This document shows, in pieces, positions 1 through 8,592 of a DNA stretch of 64,000 bases (its first letter is position 1; each line of letters begins with the position of its first letter). The translations under genes were made by a program, and so were the position numbers. The DNA comes from Devosia aquimaris (lineage in GTDB: Bacteria > Pseudomonadota > Alphaproteobacteria > Rhizobiales > Devosiaceae): positions 186,001-250,000 of the forward strand of contig NZ_JAIEZN010000001.1 in assembly GCF_020169335.1 (NCBI RefSeq). The letters run 5' to 3'. The notes under the pieces are model-generated. The model had not been told where the DNA came from. It searched no databases and saw nothing but the letters and a program-made list of their open reading frames with translations.

Positions 1-169
1 CGGGCACCGCCAGCCAGTATTCGAAAAAGGCAATGCCCCAGCTGATCAGCACGGCGGCCCACAGCGCCGAGGACGGCCACTTCAGGTGCCCATACCAGGC
101 AAAGGTCATGAAGATATTGGATGCAAGCAGCAGCCCGATGGGGGCCAGGCTGGCGAAATTGAAGCCCAA
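1..169 (-). CDS. DUF486 (DMT-like) small membrane protein, 3' end cut by window
   Basis: The first 56 residues of a small integral membrane protein are visible. The run SNIFMTFAWYGHLK followed by a second hydrophobic segment ending SWGIAFFEYWLAVP is typical of the DUF486 family, whose members are about 110-120 residues with four membrane helices and no firmly known substrate. I chose a TTG start at 169 because a perfect AGGAGG lies five bases upstream (175-180) and the reading frame then begins directly at the family's first helix. The C-terminal half lies outside the window. Family assignment is by remembered motif similarity; function is unknown. Confidence 0.8.
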   Translation of the reverse strand, partial: MGFNFASLAPIGLLLASNIFMTFAWYGHLKWPSSALWAAVLISWGIAFFEYWLAVP

Positions 170-272
170 GGCTTCCTCCTGCGCAAACCGGCACCACGCC
201 GGTCGCGCTTTCTAGCGAGGCGATTGCAGCGCTGGAAGCCCCAATCCGGCATGGCCGCTTCACAAACCCGCG

Positions 273-527
273 TCAGCGCAGATGCTTGGTCGGCTGCTCG
301 AGCGCGAACAATTCGTCGGTGAGGTTCTCGATGCGCTCGCGGATCACGCCCTGCGCGTCATAGACGCCGCGGTTGTAGTAATAGGCGCCCATCTTGTCGG
401 CGAAGAACAGCATCAGCATTTCGGCGGGAATGGCGCCGATGTCCTGATCCAGTTCCTCGCGGAAATAGTCCTGGATTTCCCCGACAATGGCCTTGGTTTC
501 CTCGCGGCTGAACTTGATCGGCTTCAT
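273..527 (-). CDS. DUF2164 family protein
   Basis: This 84-residue soluble protein begins MKPIKFSREETKAIVGEI and contains the stretch FFADKMGAYYYNRGVYDAQG (residues 41-60). Both are characteristic of DUF2164, a small conserved family of unknown function found across Proteobacteria. A GGAG lies just upstream of the ATG. The frame stays open far upstream, but the family start is at 527 and the upstream codons look like non-coding GC-rich sequence. It is oriented like the truncated DUF486 gene, about 100 bases from it, so the two may be cotranscribed. No catalytic residues can be named. Confidence 0.85.
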   Translation of the reverse strand: MKPIKFSREETKAIVGEIQDYFREELDQDIGAIPAEMLMLFFADKMGAYYYNRGVYDAQGVIRERIENLTDELFALEQPTKHLR

Positions 528-717
528 GGTTGGCTCCGGCTCGAATGGCTGTTGCGCCAGCCTTAGCCGAGTCGCGCGCCGGTGCCGCCTGCCAAGCGCC
601 AAAGTGCTCACGCCAATGTGCCGGAGAAGGCGCGGCGGGGCCGCGCGAGCCCGCTTGCCGGGTGGGGCGTTTGGTGCCAGATTTCGCGCCATCCGCCGCC
701 ATTGATGGACCCCGACC

Positions 718-1335
718 ATGCTCGCCCGTGCATCCGTGATTGCCCTCTGCTCAGCGCTTTTGGCCGGTCCGGCCCTGGCCATGGATGCGCAAGGATTTTC
801 CTGCTCTGGCCCCTTTGGCGCCGACAGCTCCGAAGCGCTGCTCAAGACCACTTTTGGGGCGGACAATGTGGTGACGGGCGAGGTGCCGGGACCCGAAGGC
901 ACCACCATGCTGGCCACGACGGTGTTTCCCAACGATCCCGCCAGGACGCTGCAATTTGGTTGGTGGGACGAGGAGAAGCTGGAAGGCCTAAGCTATGTCG
1001 ACCTGCCGCCCGGCATGGAAGGTCCGCATGGCGTTGAGATCGGCATGACGGTGGACGAGATCGCCGCGATCAATGGCCAGCCCTACACCATCGGCGGCTT
1101 CTGGTGGGACTATGGCGGCTATGCCATGTTCGAGAGCGGCACCCTGGCCTCCAACGACAGTGATTGCTACCTCTCGCTGCGCTTCAGCCCGGCCGACAAG
1201 GACTTTGGCGACATCGACCTTGGCCCGGTCTCGGGCGAGGTGATCATCCCCTCCACCGACCCGCTGCTGGCCAAGCTCGACACCCGCGTCACCATGGTCA
1301 GCATCAGCTATCCGGGCCCCGAGGGCGACGACTGA
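718..1335 (+). CDS. secreted protein of unknown function
   Basis: This is a 205-residue protein with a clear Sec signal peptide: MLAR, then a hydrophobic core, then a cleavage site near AGPALA-MDA at residues 21-22. The mature part has two cysteines (C29 in FSCSGPFG and a later one in SDCYL) that could form a disulfide in the periplasm. The segment GVEIGMTVDEIAAINGQPY resembles the short 'G-M-t-x-x-E-V' motif of BamE-like small domains, but I do not trust this as a family call. It lies directly before the cobalamin riboswitch promoter and is probably a separate transcription unit. No strong ribosome binding site is visible. Confidence 0.7.
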   Translation: MLARASVIALCSALLAGPALAMDAQGFSCSGPFGADSSEALLKTTFGADNVVTGEVPGPEGTTMLATTVFPNDPARTLQFGWWDEEKLEGLSYVDLPPGMEGPHGVEIGMTVDEIAAINGQPYTIGGFWWDYGGYAMFESGTLASNDSDCYLSLRFSPADKDFGDIDLGPVSGEVIIPSTDPLLAKLDTRVTMVSISYPGPEGDD

Positions 1336-1358
1336 GCCGTCCAACTCCTGCCGATGGA

Positions 1359-1387
1359 TTGACCCCAACCCGCCCAGCGCGTAGATG
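1359..1387 (+). promoter_or_regulatory. predicted sigma70-type promoter of the cob operon
   Basis: TTGACC at 1359-1364 and TAGATG at 1382-1387 are separated by exactly 17 bases, a good -35/-10 pair. Transcription would begin around 1394, immediately at the 5' side of the cobalamin riboswitch, which is where it should be for the aptamer to be transcribed whole. This is an inference from spacing and consensus. Confidence 0.55.
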
Positions 1388-1390
1388 TCA

Positions 1391-1580
1391 AAGCTGTAAC
1401 GGTTCCCCGCGCCCACAGCGGCTAGGGGATCAAAAGGGAACACGGTGCGGATTACCCATCAGGGGCCAAAACCGTGGCTGCCCCCGCAACTGTAAGCGGT
1501 GCACATTGCCCATGAGCCACTGGCGAAAGCCGGGAAGGCGGGCGAGGTGGTCATCACCGCGAGCCAGGAGACCTGCCGTT
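1391..1580 (+). ncRNA. cobalamin (AdoCbl) riboswitch
   Basis: All the hallmark blocks of a class I cobalamin riboswitch occur in order: GGTTCCC (about 1401), AAAAGGGAACACGGTGCGG (from 1432), the B12 box GCCCCCGCAACTGTAAGCGG (1480-1499), GAGCCACTGG (about 1514), the AAAGCCGGGAAGGCGGGCGAGG block, and the closing GAGCCAGGAGACCTGCC (1561-1577). It sits about 55 bases before cbtB, with the ribosome binding site of cbtB just beyond it. High adenosylcobalamin would be expected to switch off cbtB-cbtA-cobW-cobN and the two following genes, either at translation initiation or by termination. I did not fold the expression platform. Confidence 0.96.
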
Positions 1581-1632
1581 GCATGAGCCGGGCGCAGAGC
1601 CCATTGTCTATTCCGCGCACGGAGGGTGCAGC

Positions 1633-1821
1633 ATGAATACCGCAACGACGACCGTTTCCAATTCCGGTCTTTCCCTTTCTCTCTCGCAGCGTCTGATCGC
1701 TGGATCGCTGGCCCTGATGCTGGGCCTGACGCTTCTGGTGGGCACCGGCTTTGCCGGCGACTTCCGCCTGCACAATGGTGCGCACGACACGCGCCACGCC
1801 ATGGGCTTCCCCTGCCACTAA
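1633..1821 (+). CDS. cbtB: CbtB, small subunit of cobalt transporter
   Basis: This 62-residue protein has one membrane helix (about residues 20-41) followed by a short tail carrying HNGAHDTRHAMGFPCH. A single helix plus a C-terminal histidine/cysteine cluster is the signature of CbtB, the partner of CbtA in B12-regulated cobalt uptake. The ATG at 1633 is preceded by GGAGGG at 1621-1626. The longer upstream reading frame runs into the riboswitch and is rejected. The gene is first in the riboswitch-controlled operon, 22 bases before cbtA. Metal specificity rests on family and context, not on direct evidence. Confidence 0.9.
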   Translation: MNTATTTVSNSGLSLSLSQRLIAGSLALMLGLTLLVGTGFAGDFRLHNGAHDTRHAMGFPCH

Positions 1822-1843
1822 GGCGGGCGACGAGAGACAAGAA

Positions 1844-2590
1844 ATGATCCGCAATCTGTTCTTTGCTGCGCTGGTCGCAGCGTTTTGTGCTGGCCTGGTG
1901 GCCGCAACCATCCAGCAGTTCCGCGTCGTGCCGCTGATCCTGCATGCCGAGACCTTTGAGGGCGAGGCCGGGCACAGCCACGACGACGCCGCACCGGCTG
2001 ACCATGCCCATGCCGAGGCAACCCCGGCTGCCCACGACCATGGCGACGCCGCGCAATGGGCCCCCGCCGATGGCTTTGAGCGCACGGCCTACACCACACT
2101 GGCCACCATGCTGGCCGCTGCCGGCTTTGCGCTGGTGATCGGCGCCGTCTCGATGTTTGCCAATATCCCGATCACCTTTGCCAATGGCTTTGTCTGGGGA
2201 CTGGCGGGCTATCTCGCCTTCTCGCTGGCGCCGGCCTTTGGCCTGCCGCCCGAACTGCCGGGCATGCCGGCAGGCGATCTCGCCGCGCGCCAGCTCTGGT
2301 GGGGCGCGACCGCGCTCTCGACCGCCGGCGCCTGCCTGCTGCTCGCCAAGACCCGCGCCGGCTGGGCCTTTGCTGTCGCCGCCGCTCTGGTGCTGGTGCC
2401 CCATATCGTGGGCGCGCCAGCGGCGCCCGATGAGGCCAGCGCCGTGCCGGCCCATCTGGCCACCGAATTCGCCGCCGTCACCCTGGGCGCGTCCATGGTG
2501 TTCTGGCTGCTGCTCGGCACCATCTTTGGCAAGGTCAATGACGTCCTTGCCCACCGCAGTCTCGCCCAGCCCGCCGGAGCCACCGCATGA
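1844..2590 (+). CDS. cbtA: CbtA, membrane subunit of cobalt transporter
   Basis: The 248-residue product has several hydrophobic helices and an N-terminal pattern (MIRNLFFAALVAAFCAG) typical of CbtA. Between the first and second helices is a loop rich in His and Asp (about residues 45-72, including GHSHDD, ADHAHAE and AAHDHGD) that probably binds metal on the periplasmic side. CbtA with CbtB supplies cobalt for corrin synthesis and is usually under a B12 riboswitch, as here. The start at 1844 follows a GAGAGACAAGAA leader; the longer frame would overlap cbtB. Its TGA overlaps the cobW ATG by four bases, implying translational coupling. Confidence 0.92.
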   Translation: MIRNLFFAALVAAFCAGLVAATIQQFRVVPLILHAETFEGEAGHSHDDAAPADHAHAEATPAAHDHGDAAQWAPADGFERTAYTTLATMLAAAGFALVIGAVSMFANIPITFANGFVWGLAGYLAFSLAPAFGLPPELPGMPAGDLAARQLWWGATALSTAGACLLLAKTRAGWAFAVAAALVLVPHIVGAPAAPDEASAVPAHLATEFAAVTLGASMVFWLLLGTIFGKVNDVLAHRSLAQPAGATA

Positions 2591-3645
2591 CCACCAAGAT
2601 CCCCACCACCGTCATCACCGGCTTTCTGGGCGCAGGCAAGACCACGCTGGTACGCCACATGCTGGCCCATGCCCCCAAGGGCAAGCGCATCGCCCTGATC
2701 ATCAACGAGTTCGGCGATCTAGGCGTCGACAAGGACATCCTCGCCGGCTGCGGCGACGAGACCTGCCGCGAAGAGGATATGGTCGAGCTCTCTAATGGCT
2801 GCATCTGCTGCACGGTGGCCGATGAATTCATCCCCACCATGCAGGCGCTGCTGGCCCGGCCGGACAAGTTCGATCACATCGTCATCGAGACCTCCGGTCT
2901 GGCGCTGCCGCAGCCCCTGATCCGCGCCTTCAACTGGCCCGAGATCAAGGCGCAGGTGACCATTGACGGCGTGGTGACGGTGGCTGACGCCGCGGCACTG
3001 GCCGAAGGCCGCTTTGCCAGCGACGAAGCCGCCGTCGATGCGCAGCGCCGCAAGGACGAGATGCTCGACCACGAGACGCCGCTGGGCGAATTGTTCGAGG
3101 ATCAACTGTCGGCCGCCGACATGGTGATCATCAACAAGACCGATCTGGTCGATGCCGCCATGCTCGACATCGTTGAGAAGAACATCCGCGCCGAGCTCCG
3201 CCCGGGCGTCGGCATTGTGCGGGCGGCCAATGGTCATGTCGATATCGCCGCGCTACTCGGCCTGGGCATGTCCTCGGAGGATGATATCGCCAACCGCCCC
3301 AGCCACCACGAGCTGGAGCATGGCGGGGAAACCCACGAGCACGACGACTTCGACAGCTTCTCGCTGCGCCTGCCAACCATCACTGGCAAGGATGAGCTGC
3401 TGGCGACCATCGAGCGGACCATTCGGGACCACGACGTGCTGCGGCTCAAGGGCTTTGCCGCCGTGCCGGGTGCCGCAGCGCGCCTCGCCATCCAGGCCGT
3501 GGGTCCGCGCGTCACGGCCTATTTCGACCGCCCCTGGCAGGCCGGCGAGGTCCGCGAAACCGCGCTGGTGGTAATCGGGGAGAGCCCGCTCGACCGTGAG
3601 GCGATCACCGCCAGCCTGCAACAGGCTGAGGCCAAGGCGGCCTAG
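2587..3645 (+). CDS. cobW: CobW, COG0523 GTPase for cobalamin synthesis
   Basis: The 352-residue G3E GTPase has a Walker A motif GFLGAGKTTL (12-21), the metal-binding GCICC motif (71-75) and an NKTD guanine-specificity motif near residue 180. An insert with AGCGDETCREED (53-64) is typical of the CobW branch. A His/Glu/Asp-rich stretch (about 238-254, including HHELEHGGE and HEHDD) is a likely metal-buffering loop. Family members deliver metal to client enzymes; lying just before cobN, the client here is presumably the cobaltochelatase. It overlaps cbtA by four bases and is followed after 20 bases by cobN. Confidence 0.95.
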   Translation: MTTKIPTTVITGFLGAGKTTLVRHMLAHAPKGKRIALIINEFGDLGVDKDILAGCGDETCREEDMVELSNGCICCTVADEFIPTMQALLARPDKFDHIVIETSGLALPQPLIRAFNWPEIKAQVTIDGVVTVADAAALAEGRFASDEAAVDAQRRKDEMLDHETPLGELFEDQLSAADMVIINKTDLVDAAMLDIVEKNIRAELRPGVGIVRAANGHVDIAALLGLGMSSEDDIANRPSHHELEHGGETHEHDDFDSFSLRLPTITGKDELLATIERTIRDHDVLRLKGFAAVPGAAARLAIQAVGPRVTAYFDRPWQAGEVRETALVVIGESPLDREAITASLQQAEAKAA

Positions 3646-3665
3646 AGGCGGCCAAAGGAAACGCC

Positions 3666-6600
3666 ATGCACCTGCTGTCCGCCCAGGCCGGCGCCATCCA
3701 GCAGGAGGGCGAGGCGATCGATCTCAACCAGCGCCCCGGGGCGCTGGTGTTTGCCAGCTCGGCGGACAGTGAACTGGCCATGCTGGCGGGCGCGGCCGAC
3801 CGGGCGGGCGAGGATGAGCTGCGCCTCGCCAATACGCTGCGCCTGTCCAACAATCTCTCGGTCGATCTCTGGCTGGAAAAGACAATTGCCCAGGCCAGGC
3901 TGGTGGTGCTGCGGCTGATCGGCGGCGCGGCCTATTTCCAGTATGGCGTCGATGAGCTGACGGCGCTCTGCGCCAATCGCCGCATTCCGCTGGTGCTGCT
4001 CCCCGGCGACGCCAATCCCGACCCGATCCTGATGGAGCGCTCCAGCGTCAGTGCGGACGACTGGAGCCGGTTGCATGCGCTGTTCATCGCCGGCGGGCCG
4101 GACAATGCCGATACCATTCTCAAGGCGTTTGCGCGCCTGGCCGATGGACAGGGGCTAGAGGACCTGCAGCCGCAGGCTTTCGCACGCTTCGGGCTCTGGT
4201 ATCCCGGACTGGGCGTGACCGATGCCGACAGCATCAGGGCTGCGCTCTGCCAGCCCATGGGGCAGACGCCCGCGCATGTGCCCATTCTCTTTTACCGCGC
4301 GGCACTGGAAGGCGCGGGGACCGCGACAATTGAAGCGCTGATCTCGGGTCTGCTGGATCAGGGCCTGGCGCCGGTGCCCGTCCTCGTCTCCTCGCTCAAG
4401 GAGGGGGCCTGTGTGCGCTTCGTGCAGCAGGTGCTGGGCGCCGTCCGACCCGCCGCCATTCTCAATCTCACCGGCTTTGCGCTGGGGATCGACGGGCTCG
4501 ACGCCAAGGCCAATCCCTTTGCGGGCACGGACGCGCCGGTGATCCAGCTGATCCAGTCCGGCCGGTCCGCGGCGCAGTGGCAGGCCGACAGCCAGGGCCT
4601 GTCGTCCAAGGACATGGCGATGTTCCTGGTGATGCCGGAAGTGGATGGCCGCCTCGGCGGGCTGATCGTCGGCCACCGCGCCGACGCCGTCTGGCACGAG
4701 CGCTGCCAGGTGCCGCTGACGGCCTATGCGCCCGACGCCTCGGGCATTGCGCGGGCGGCGGCACTGGCCGCCAACTGGGCCCGCCTGCGCGCCACCCCGC
4801 GCGCCGAGCGCCGCATTGGCCTGGTGCTGGCCAATTACCCGATCCGCGACGGACGCCTCGCCAATGGCGTGGGCTATGATGCGCCGGAATCCACGGTGCG
4901 CATGCTGCAGGCTCTGGGGCAGGCGGGGTATGCCGTCACCGACGACGCGCCGCTCAGCGGTTTGACGGCGGCGGAACTGATCGAACGGCTGCAGGCGGGG
5001 CCGACCAATGCCGTGCCGCAGCGCGGCAGCTCGCCGGCGGTGTTGTCGCTGGCGCGCTATCGGGACCTGTTCGCGGCGCTGCCGGAAAAGATCCGGGCCG
5101 AGGTGACGGCGCGCTGGGGTGATCCGGTCGGTGACCCCTTTGTGCGTGGCGATGGCTTTCATCTGCCGGCGCTGCGCTTTGGCAATGTCACCGTGTTGCT
5201 GCAGCCGGCGCGCGGCTACCAGCTCGACGAAACCGCGAGTTATCATGATCCGGCGCTGGTGCCGCCGCATGCCTATCTGGCCGCCTATCTGTGGCTGCGC
5301 CAGGATTTTGGCGCCCATGCGCTGATCCACAATGGCAAGCATGGCACGCTCGAATGGCTGCCAGGCAAGGCCACCGCGCTCGACGCCGCCAGCTATTCCG
5401 ATGCGCTCTGGGGCCAGCTGCCGCATCTTTATCCCTTCATCGTCAACGACCCCGGCGAAGGCACGCAGGCCAAGCGGCGCAGCGGCGCGGTGATCATCGA
5501 CCATCTGGTGCCGCCGCTGACGCGGGCCGAGACTTATGGGCCGCTCAAAGACCTCGAAGCGCTGCTCGACGAATATTACGCCGCCTCGGGCATGGACCGG
5601 CGCCGGCTGGCCGACCTCAAGCGCCGCATCCTCGATTTCACCCGGGACAGCCGGCTCGATCGCGACATCGGCCTGCCCGAGGACGAGACGTTGGCGCTGA
5701 TCAAGATCGACAACTTCCTCTGCGACCTCAAGGAAGCCCAGATCCGCGACGGGCTGCATGTCTTCGGGCAATCGCCGCAGGGTGATCTGCAGCGCGATCT
5801 CATCGTGGCGCTGGCCCGCGTGCCGCGCGGCGAGGGGGCCGGCGAGGCCTCGCTGATCCGCGCGCTGGCCGATGACCTCAAACTGGGTTTCGACCCGCTG
5901 ACGGCAAAGCTGGGCGAGGCGTGGACGGGGCCAGCGCTGGGCACCGCGGTGATGCGCACGCTGGGCGATGTGGTGGAACATCTCGAGCACCTTGCAGCGC
6001 AACTGGTCGATGGCGCGCCGATCCCGCCGGACTGGACCGCCACGCGGGCCGTGATGGAAACGGTGGAAGCCATCATCCGGCCGCGCCTGGAGGCCTCCGG
6101 CCCGGCGGAAATGGCGGCGCTGATCGATGGGCTGGACGGCAAGTTCATTGCGCCGGGGCCATCGGGGGCGCCCTCGCGCGGGCGGCTCGACGTGCTGCCG
6201 ACGGGGCGGAATTTCTACTCGGTCGACAATCGCGCTGTGCCGACGCCGACGGCCTGGCAGTTGGGGCAGAAATCGGCGGAGAGCCTGGTGCTGCGCCATC
6301 TGCAGGACCATGGCCAGCATTTGCGCGCGGTGGCGCTTTCGGTCTGGGGCACGGCCAATATGCGCACCGGCGGCGACGATATCGCCCAGGCCCTGGCGCT
6401 GATCGGCGCGCGGCCGACCTGGGACCCGGGCTCGCTGCGCGTCTCGGGCTATGAGATCATTCCGCTGCCCAGACTGGGCCGGCCACGTGTCGACGTCACG
6501 CTGCGCATCTCGGGCTTCTTCCGCGATGCCTTTCCGGCGCAGATTGCGCTGTTCGACCGGGCGATCCGCGCCATCGGCGCGCTGGACGAGCCCGAGGAGG

Positions 6601-7382
6601 ACAACCCTATCGCCGCCCGCATGCGCAGCGATGCGCTGGGGCTGATGGCCGAGGGGCAGGACAAGGAGGCGGCGGGGCTGGCGGCGGGCCATCGCATCTT
6701 CGGGTCGAAGCCTGGCAGCTATGGCACCGGGCTCAATGCGCTGATCGACAGCGGCGCCTGGTCATCCAAGGCCGATCTGGCCACCCAGACGCTGGACTGG
6801 GGCCAATATGCCTATGGCGCCAGGGCAAATGGCACGCCCGAACGCGCCCGCTTTGCTGCCCGGCTGTCGGACATCGATGCGGTGATCCACAACCAGGACA
6901 ATCGCGAGCATGACCTGCTCGACAGTGACAATTACTACCAATTCGCCGGCGGGCTGTCGGTGGCAGCCGAGACGCTGACCGGGCGCCAGCCGGCGGCCTA
7001 TCACAATGACCATTCGCGCCCCGAGCGGCCGCTGATCAAGACGCTGGAGGAGGAGATCAGCCACGTCATGCGGTCGCGCGTGGTCAATCCGAAATGGCTC
7101 AACGGGGTCAAGCGCCACGGCTATCGCGGCGCCTTCGAAATCATCGCCACGGTGGACTTCATGTTCGCCTTTGCCGCCACCACCGGCGCGGTCAAGACGC
7201 ATCACTTCGACCTGGCCTTCGAGGCCTTCATCGAGGACGAGGCGACGCGCGGCTTCATCCAGGCCAGCAACGCCCACGGCTATGACGAGCTGATCGCCAA
7301 GTTCAACGACGCGCGTGAGCGCGGGCTGTGGACCCCGCGCTCGAACTCGGCCTACGCTCTGCTCGCGGGGGAGGCCACATGA
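3666..7382 (+). CDS. cobN: aerobic cobaltochelatase large subunit CobN
   Basis: At 1238 residues the length matches CobN, the porphyrin-binding subunit of the ATP-dependent CobNST complex that inserts Co2+ into hydrogenobyrinate a,c-diamide. The family core is clear, for example HALIHNGKHGTLEWLPGK (about 554-571), the PHLYPFIVNDPGEGTQAKRR block that follows, and the C-terminal QDNREHDLLDSDNYYQFAGG block. The start ATG is preceded by AAAGGAAAC. Presence of CobN indicates the aerobic (late cobalt insertion) route. The AAA+ partners CobS and CobT are not in the window and must be encoded elsewhere. Its TGA overlaps the next ATG by four bases. Confidence 0.97.
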   Translation: MHLLSAQAGAIQQEGEAIDLNQRPGALVFASSADSELAMLAGAADRAGEDELRLANTLRLSNNLSVDLWLEKTIAQARLVVLRLIGGAAYFQYGVDELTALCANRRIPLVLLPGDANPDPILMERSSVSADDWSRLHALFIAGGPDNADTILKAFARLADGQGLEDLQPQAFARFGLWYPGLGVTDADSIRAALCQPMGQTPAHVPILFYRAALEGAGTATIEALISGLLDQGLAPVPVLVSSLKEGACVRFVQQVLGAVRPAAILNLTGFALGIDGLDAKANPFAGTDAPVIQLIQSGRSAAQWQADSQGLSSKDMAMFLVMPEVDGRLGGLIVGHRADAVWHERCQVPLTAYAPDASGIARAAALAANWARLRATPRAERRIGLVLANYPIRDGRLANGVGYDAPESTVRMLQALGQAGYAVTDDAPLSGLTAAELIERLQAGPTNAVPQRGSSPAVLSLARYRDLFAALPEKIRAEVTARWGDPVGDPFVRGDGFHLPALRFGNVTVLLQPARGYQLDETASYHDPALVPPHAYLAAYLWLRQDFGAHALIHNGKHGTLEWLPGKATALDAASYSDALWGQLPHLYPFIVNDPGEGTQAKRRSGAVIIDHLVPPLTRAETYGPLKDLEALLDEYYAASGMDRRRLADLKRRILDFTRDSRLDRDIGLPEDETLALIKIDNFLCDLKEAQIRDGLHVFGQSPQGDLQRDLIVALARVPRGEGAGEASLIRALADDLKLGFDPLTAKLGEAWTGPALGTAVMRTLGDVVEHLEHLAAQLVDGAPIPPDWTATRAVMETVEAIIRPRLEASGPAEMAALIDGLDGKFIAPGPSGAPSRGRLDVLPTGRNFYSVDNRAVPTPTAWQLGQKSAESLVLRHLQDHGQHLRAVALSVWGTANMRTGGDDIAQALALIGARPTWDPGSLRVSGYEIIPLPRLGRPRVDVTLRISGFFRDAFPAQIALFDRAIRAIGALDEPEEDNPIAARMRSDALGLMAEGQDKEAAGLAAGHRIFGSKPGSYGTGLNALIDSGAWSSKADLATQTLDWGQYAYGARANGTPERARFAARLSDIDAVIHNQDNREHDLLDSDNYYQFAGGLSVAAETLTGRQPAAYHNDHSRPERPLIKTLEEEISHVMRSRVVNPKWLNGVKRHGYRGAFEIIATVDFMFAFAATTGAVKTHHFDLAFEAFIEDEATRGFIQASNAHGYDELIAKFNDARERGLWTPRSNSAYALLAGEAT

Positions 7383-7945
7383 ACAACACCATCATTTACC
7401 TGATCGGCCACTATGGCGTGGGCAAGCTGACGACGGCCAGGGCCATCTGTGCGGCGACTGATGCGCGGCTGTTCGACAATCACCTGGCCAACAATGTCAT
7501 TTTCTCGCTGATCCGCGCCGACGGTAAAACGCCCTTGCCGCAGGGTGTGTGGGACCTGATCGGCGTCATCCGCGACCAGGCGTTCAAGGCCATCGAGACC
7601 ATGACGCCGGCCGACACCAGCTTCGTGCTGACCAATTGCCTGCTCGACAGCGATCCGGGGGATCGCGAAGCCTATGAGCAGGTCAAGGCCGTGGCCGAGC
7701 GGCGCGGCAATGTCTTCGTGCCCGTGCTGCTGACGGCGTCGGATGCGGCGCATGCGGCCCGCGTTGGCACGCCCGAACGCGCTGAACGGCTCAAGCACAC
7801 CGATGTCGAGAGCGCCTGGCGCAAGCGGCAGGCCGAGCCACTGCTGCGGATCGAGCATCCCAATCGCATCGACCTCGACACCACACTGACCGAGCCCGCC
7901 GAAACGGCGCGCCTCATCATCGCCCACGCGGAGCGCCTTGCATGA
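7379..7945 (+). CDS. P-loop NTPase (kinase-like) embedded in the cob operon
   Basis: This 188-residue protein opens with MNNTIIYLIGHYGVGKLTTA, a Walker A loop (G10 to K16) in which the usual Ser/Thr after Lys is Leu17 followed by Thr18. This GKLT variant is seen in a group of small AAA/shikimate-kinase-like ATPases. The C-terminal half carries an adenylate-kinase-like lid region rich in Arg (RVGTPERAERLKH). The gene overlaps both cobN (ATGA) and cobO (ATGA), so it is translationally coupled to both. No cobalamin step is assigned to this family to my knowledge. A role in nucleotide or corrinoid salvage is possible but is only a context-based guess. Confidence 0.75.
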   Translation: MNNTIIYLIGHYGVGKLTTARAICAATDARLFDNHLANNVIFSLIRADGKTPLPQGVWDLIGVIRDQAFKAIETMTPADTSFVLTNCLLDSDPGDREAYEQVKAVAERRGNVFVPVLLTASDAAHAARVGTPERAERLKHTDVESAWRKRQAEPLLRIEHPNRIDLDTTLTEPAETARLIIAHAERLA

Positions 7946-8592
7946 CCGATCTGCCCGAAAAGCCCCTGAAGAAAACCGACCTGATGAGCGAGGCCGAGCG
8001 CGACGCCTATCATGCCGAAAAGATGAAAAAGAAGCGCGAGGCGCGCAACCGGATCCTGGCCACCAAGACGCAGGAAAAGGGCCTGCTGATCGTCCACACC
8101 GGCAAGGGCAAGGGCAAGTCGACGGCGGCCTTTGGCATGGTGTTCCGCGCGCTGGGGCACGGCTTCAAGGTGGGCGTGGTGCAGTTCGTCAAGGGCGTCT
8201 GGGAGACCGGCGAGCGCGATGTGCTGCTCAAGTTCCCCGAGCTGGTGACCATCAACGCCATGGGCGAGGGCTTTACCTGGGACGTCGCTGATCGCCAGCG
8301 CGACCTGGCGGCAGCGCGGCGGGCCTGGGAGCAGGCCAAGAGCCTGATCCTCGACCCCAGCTACAAGATGGTGCTGCTCGACGAGCTCAACATCTGCCTG
8401 CGCTATGACTATCTGCCGATCGATGAGGTGGTCGAGTTCCTCAGGAACAAGCCTGCCGGTACCCATGTGATCGTCACCGGGCGTAATGCCAAGGACGAGT
8501 TGATCGAGATCGCTGATCTGGTGACCGAAATGACCGAGATCAAGCACCACTTCCGCGCCGGGGTGAAGGCGCAGACCGGTATCGAGTTTTAG
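7942..8592 (+). CDS. cobO: cob(I)yrinate a,c-diamide adenosyltransferase CobO
   Basis: The 216-residue CobA/CobO/BtuR-type enzyme transfers the adenosyl group of ATP to Co(I) corrinoids. The glycine/lysine-rich ATP loop HTGKGKGKSTAAFG lies at about residues 52-65, the conserved VQFVKG follows at about 95, and MVLLDELNICLRY is the Walker B-like block. The N-terminal 45 residues are charged and presumably flexible, as usual for the CobO branch. Last gene of the riboswitch-controlled operon, it overlaps the previous gene by four bases. Its stop codon overlaps that of the convergent gene at 8589, so there is no room for a terminator between them. Confidence 0.96.
   Translation: MTDLPEKPLKKTDLMSEAERDAYHAEKMKKKREARNRILATKTQEKGLLIVHTGKGKGKSTAAFGMVFRALGHGFKVGVVQFVKGVWETGERDVLLKFPELVTINAMGEGFTWDVADRQRDLAAARRAWEQAKSLILDPSYKMVLLDELNICLRYDYLPIDEVVEFLRNKPAGTHVIVTGRNAKDELIEIADLVTEMTEIKHHFRAGVKAQTGIEF

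Noticed and set aside
4155-6692. 845-codon open frame on the minus strand inside cobN
   Set aside because: It is antisense to a clear CobN sequence; the product is His/Arg/Gln-rich with no family pattern, the usual shadow frame of GC-rich coding DNA.
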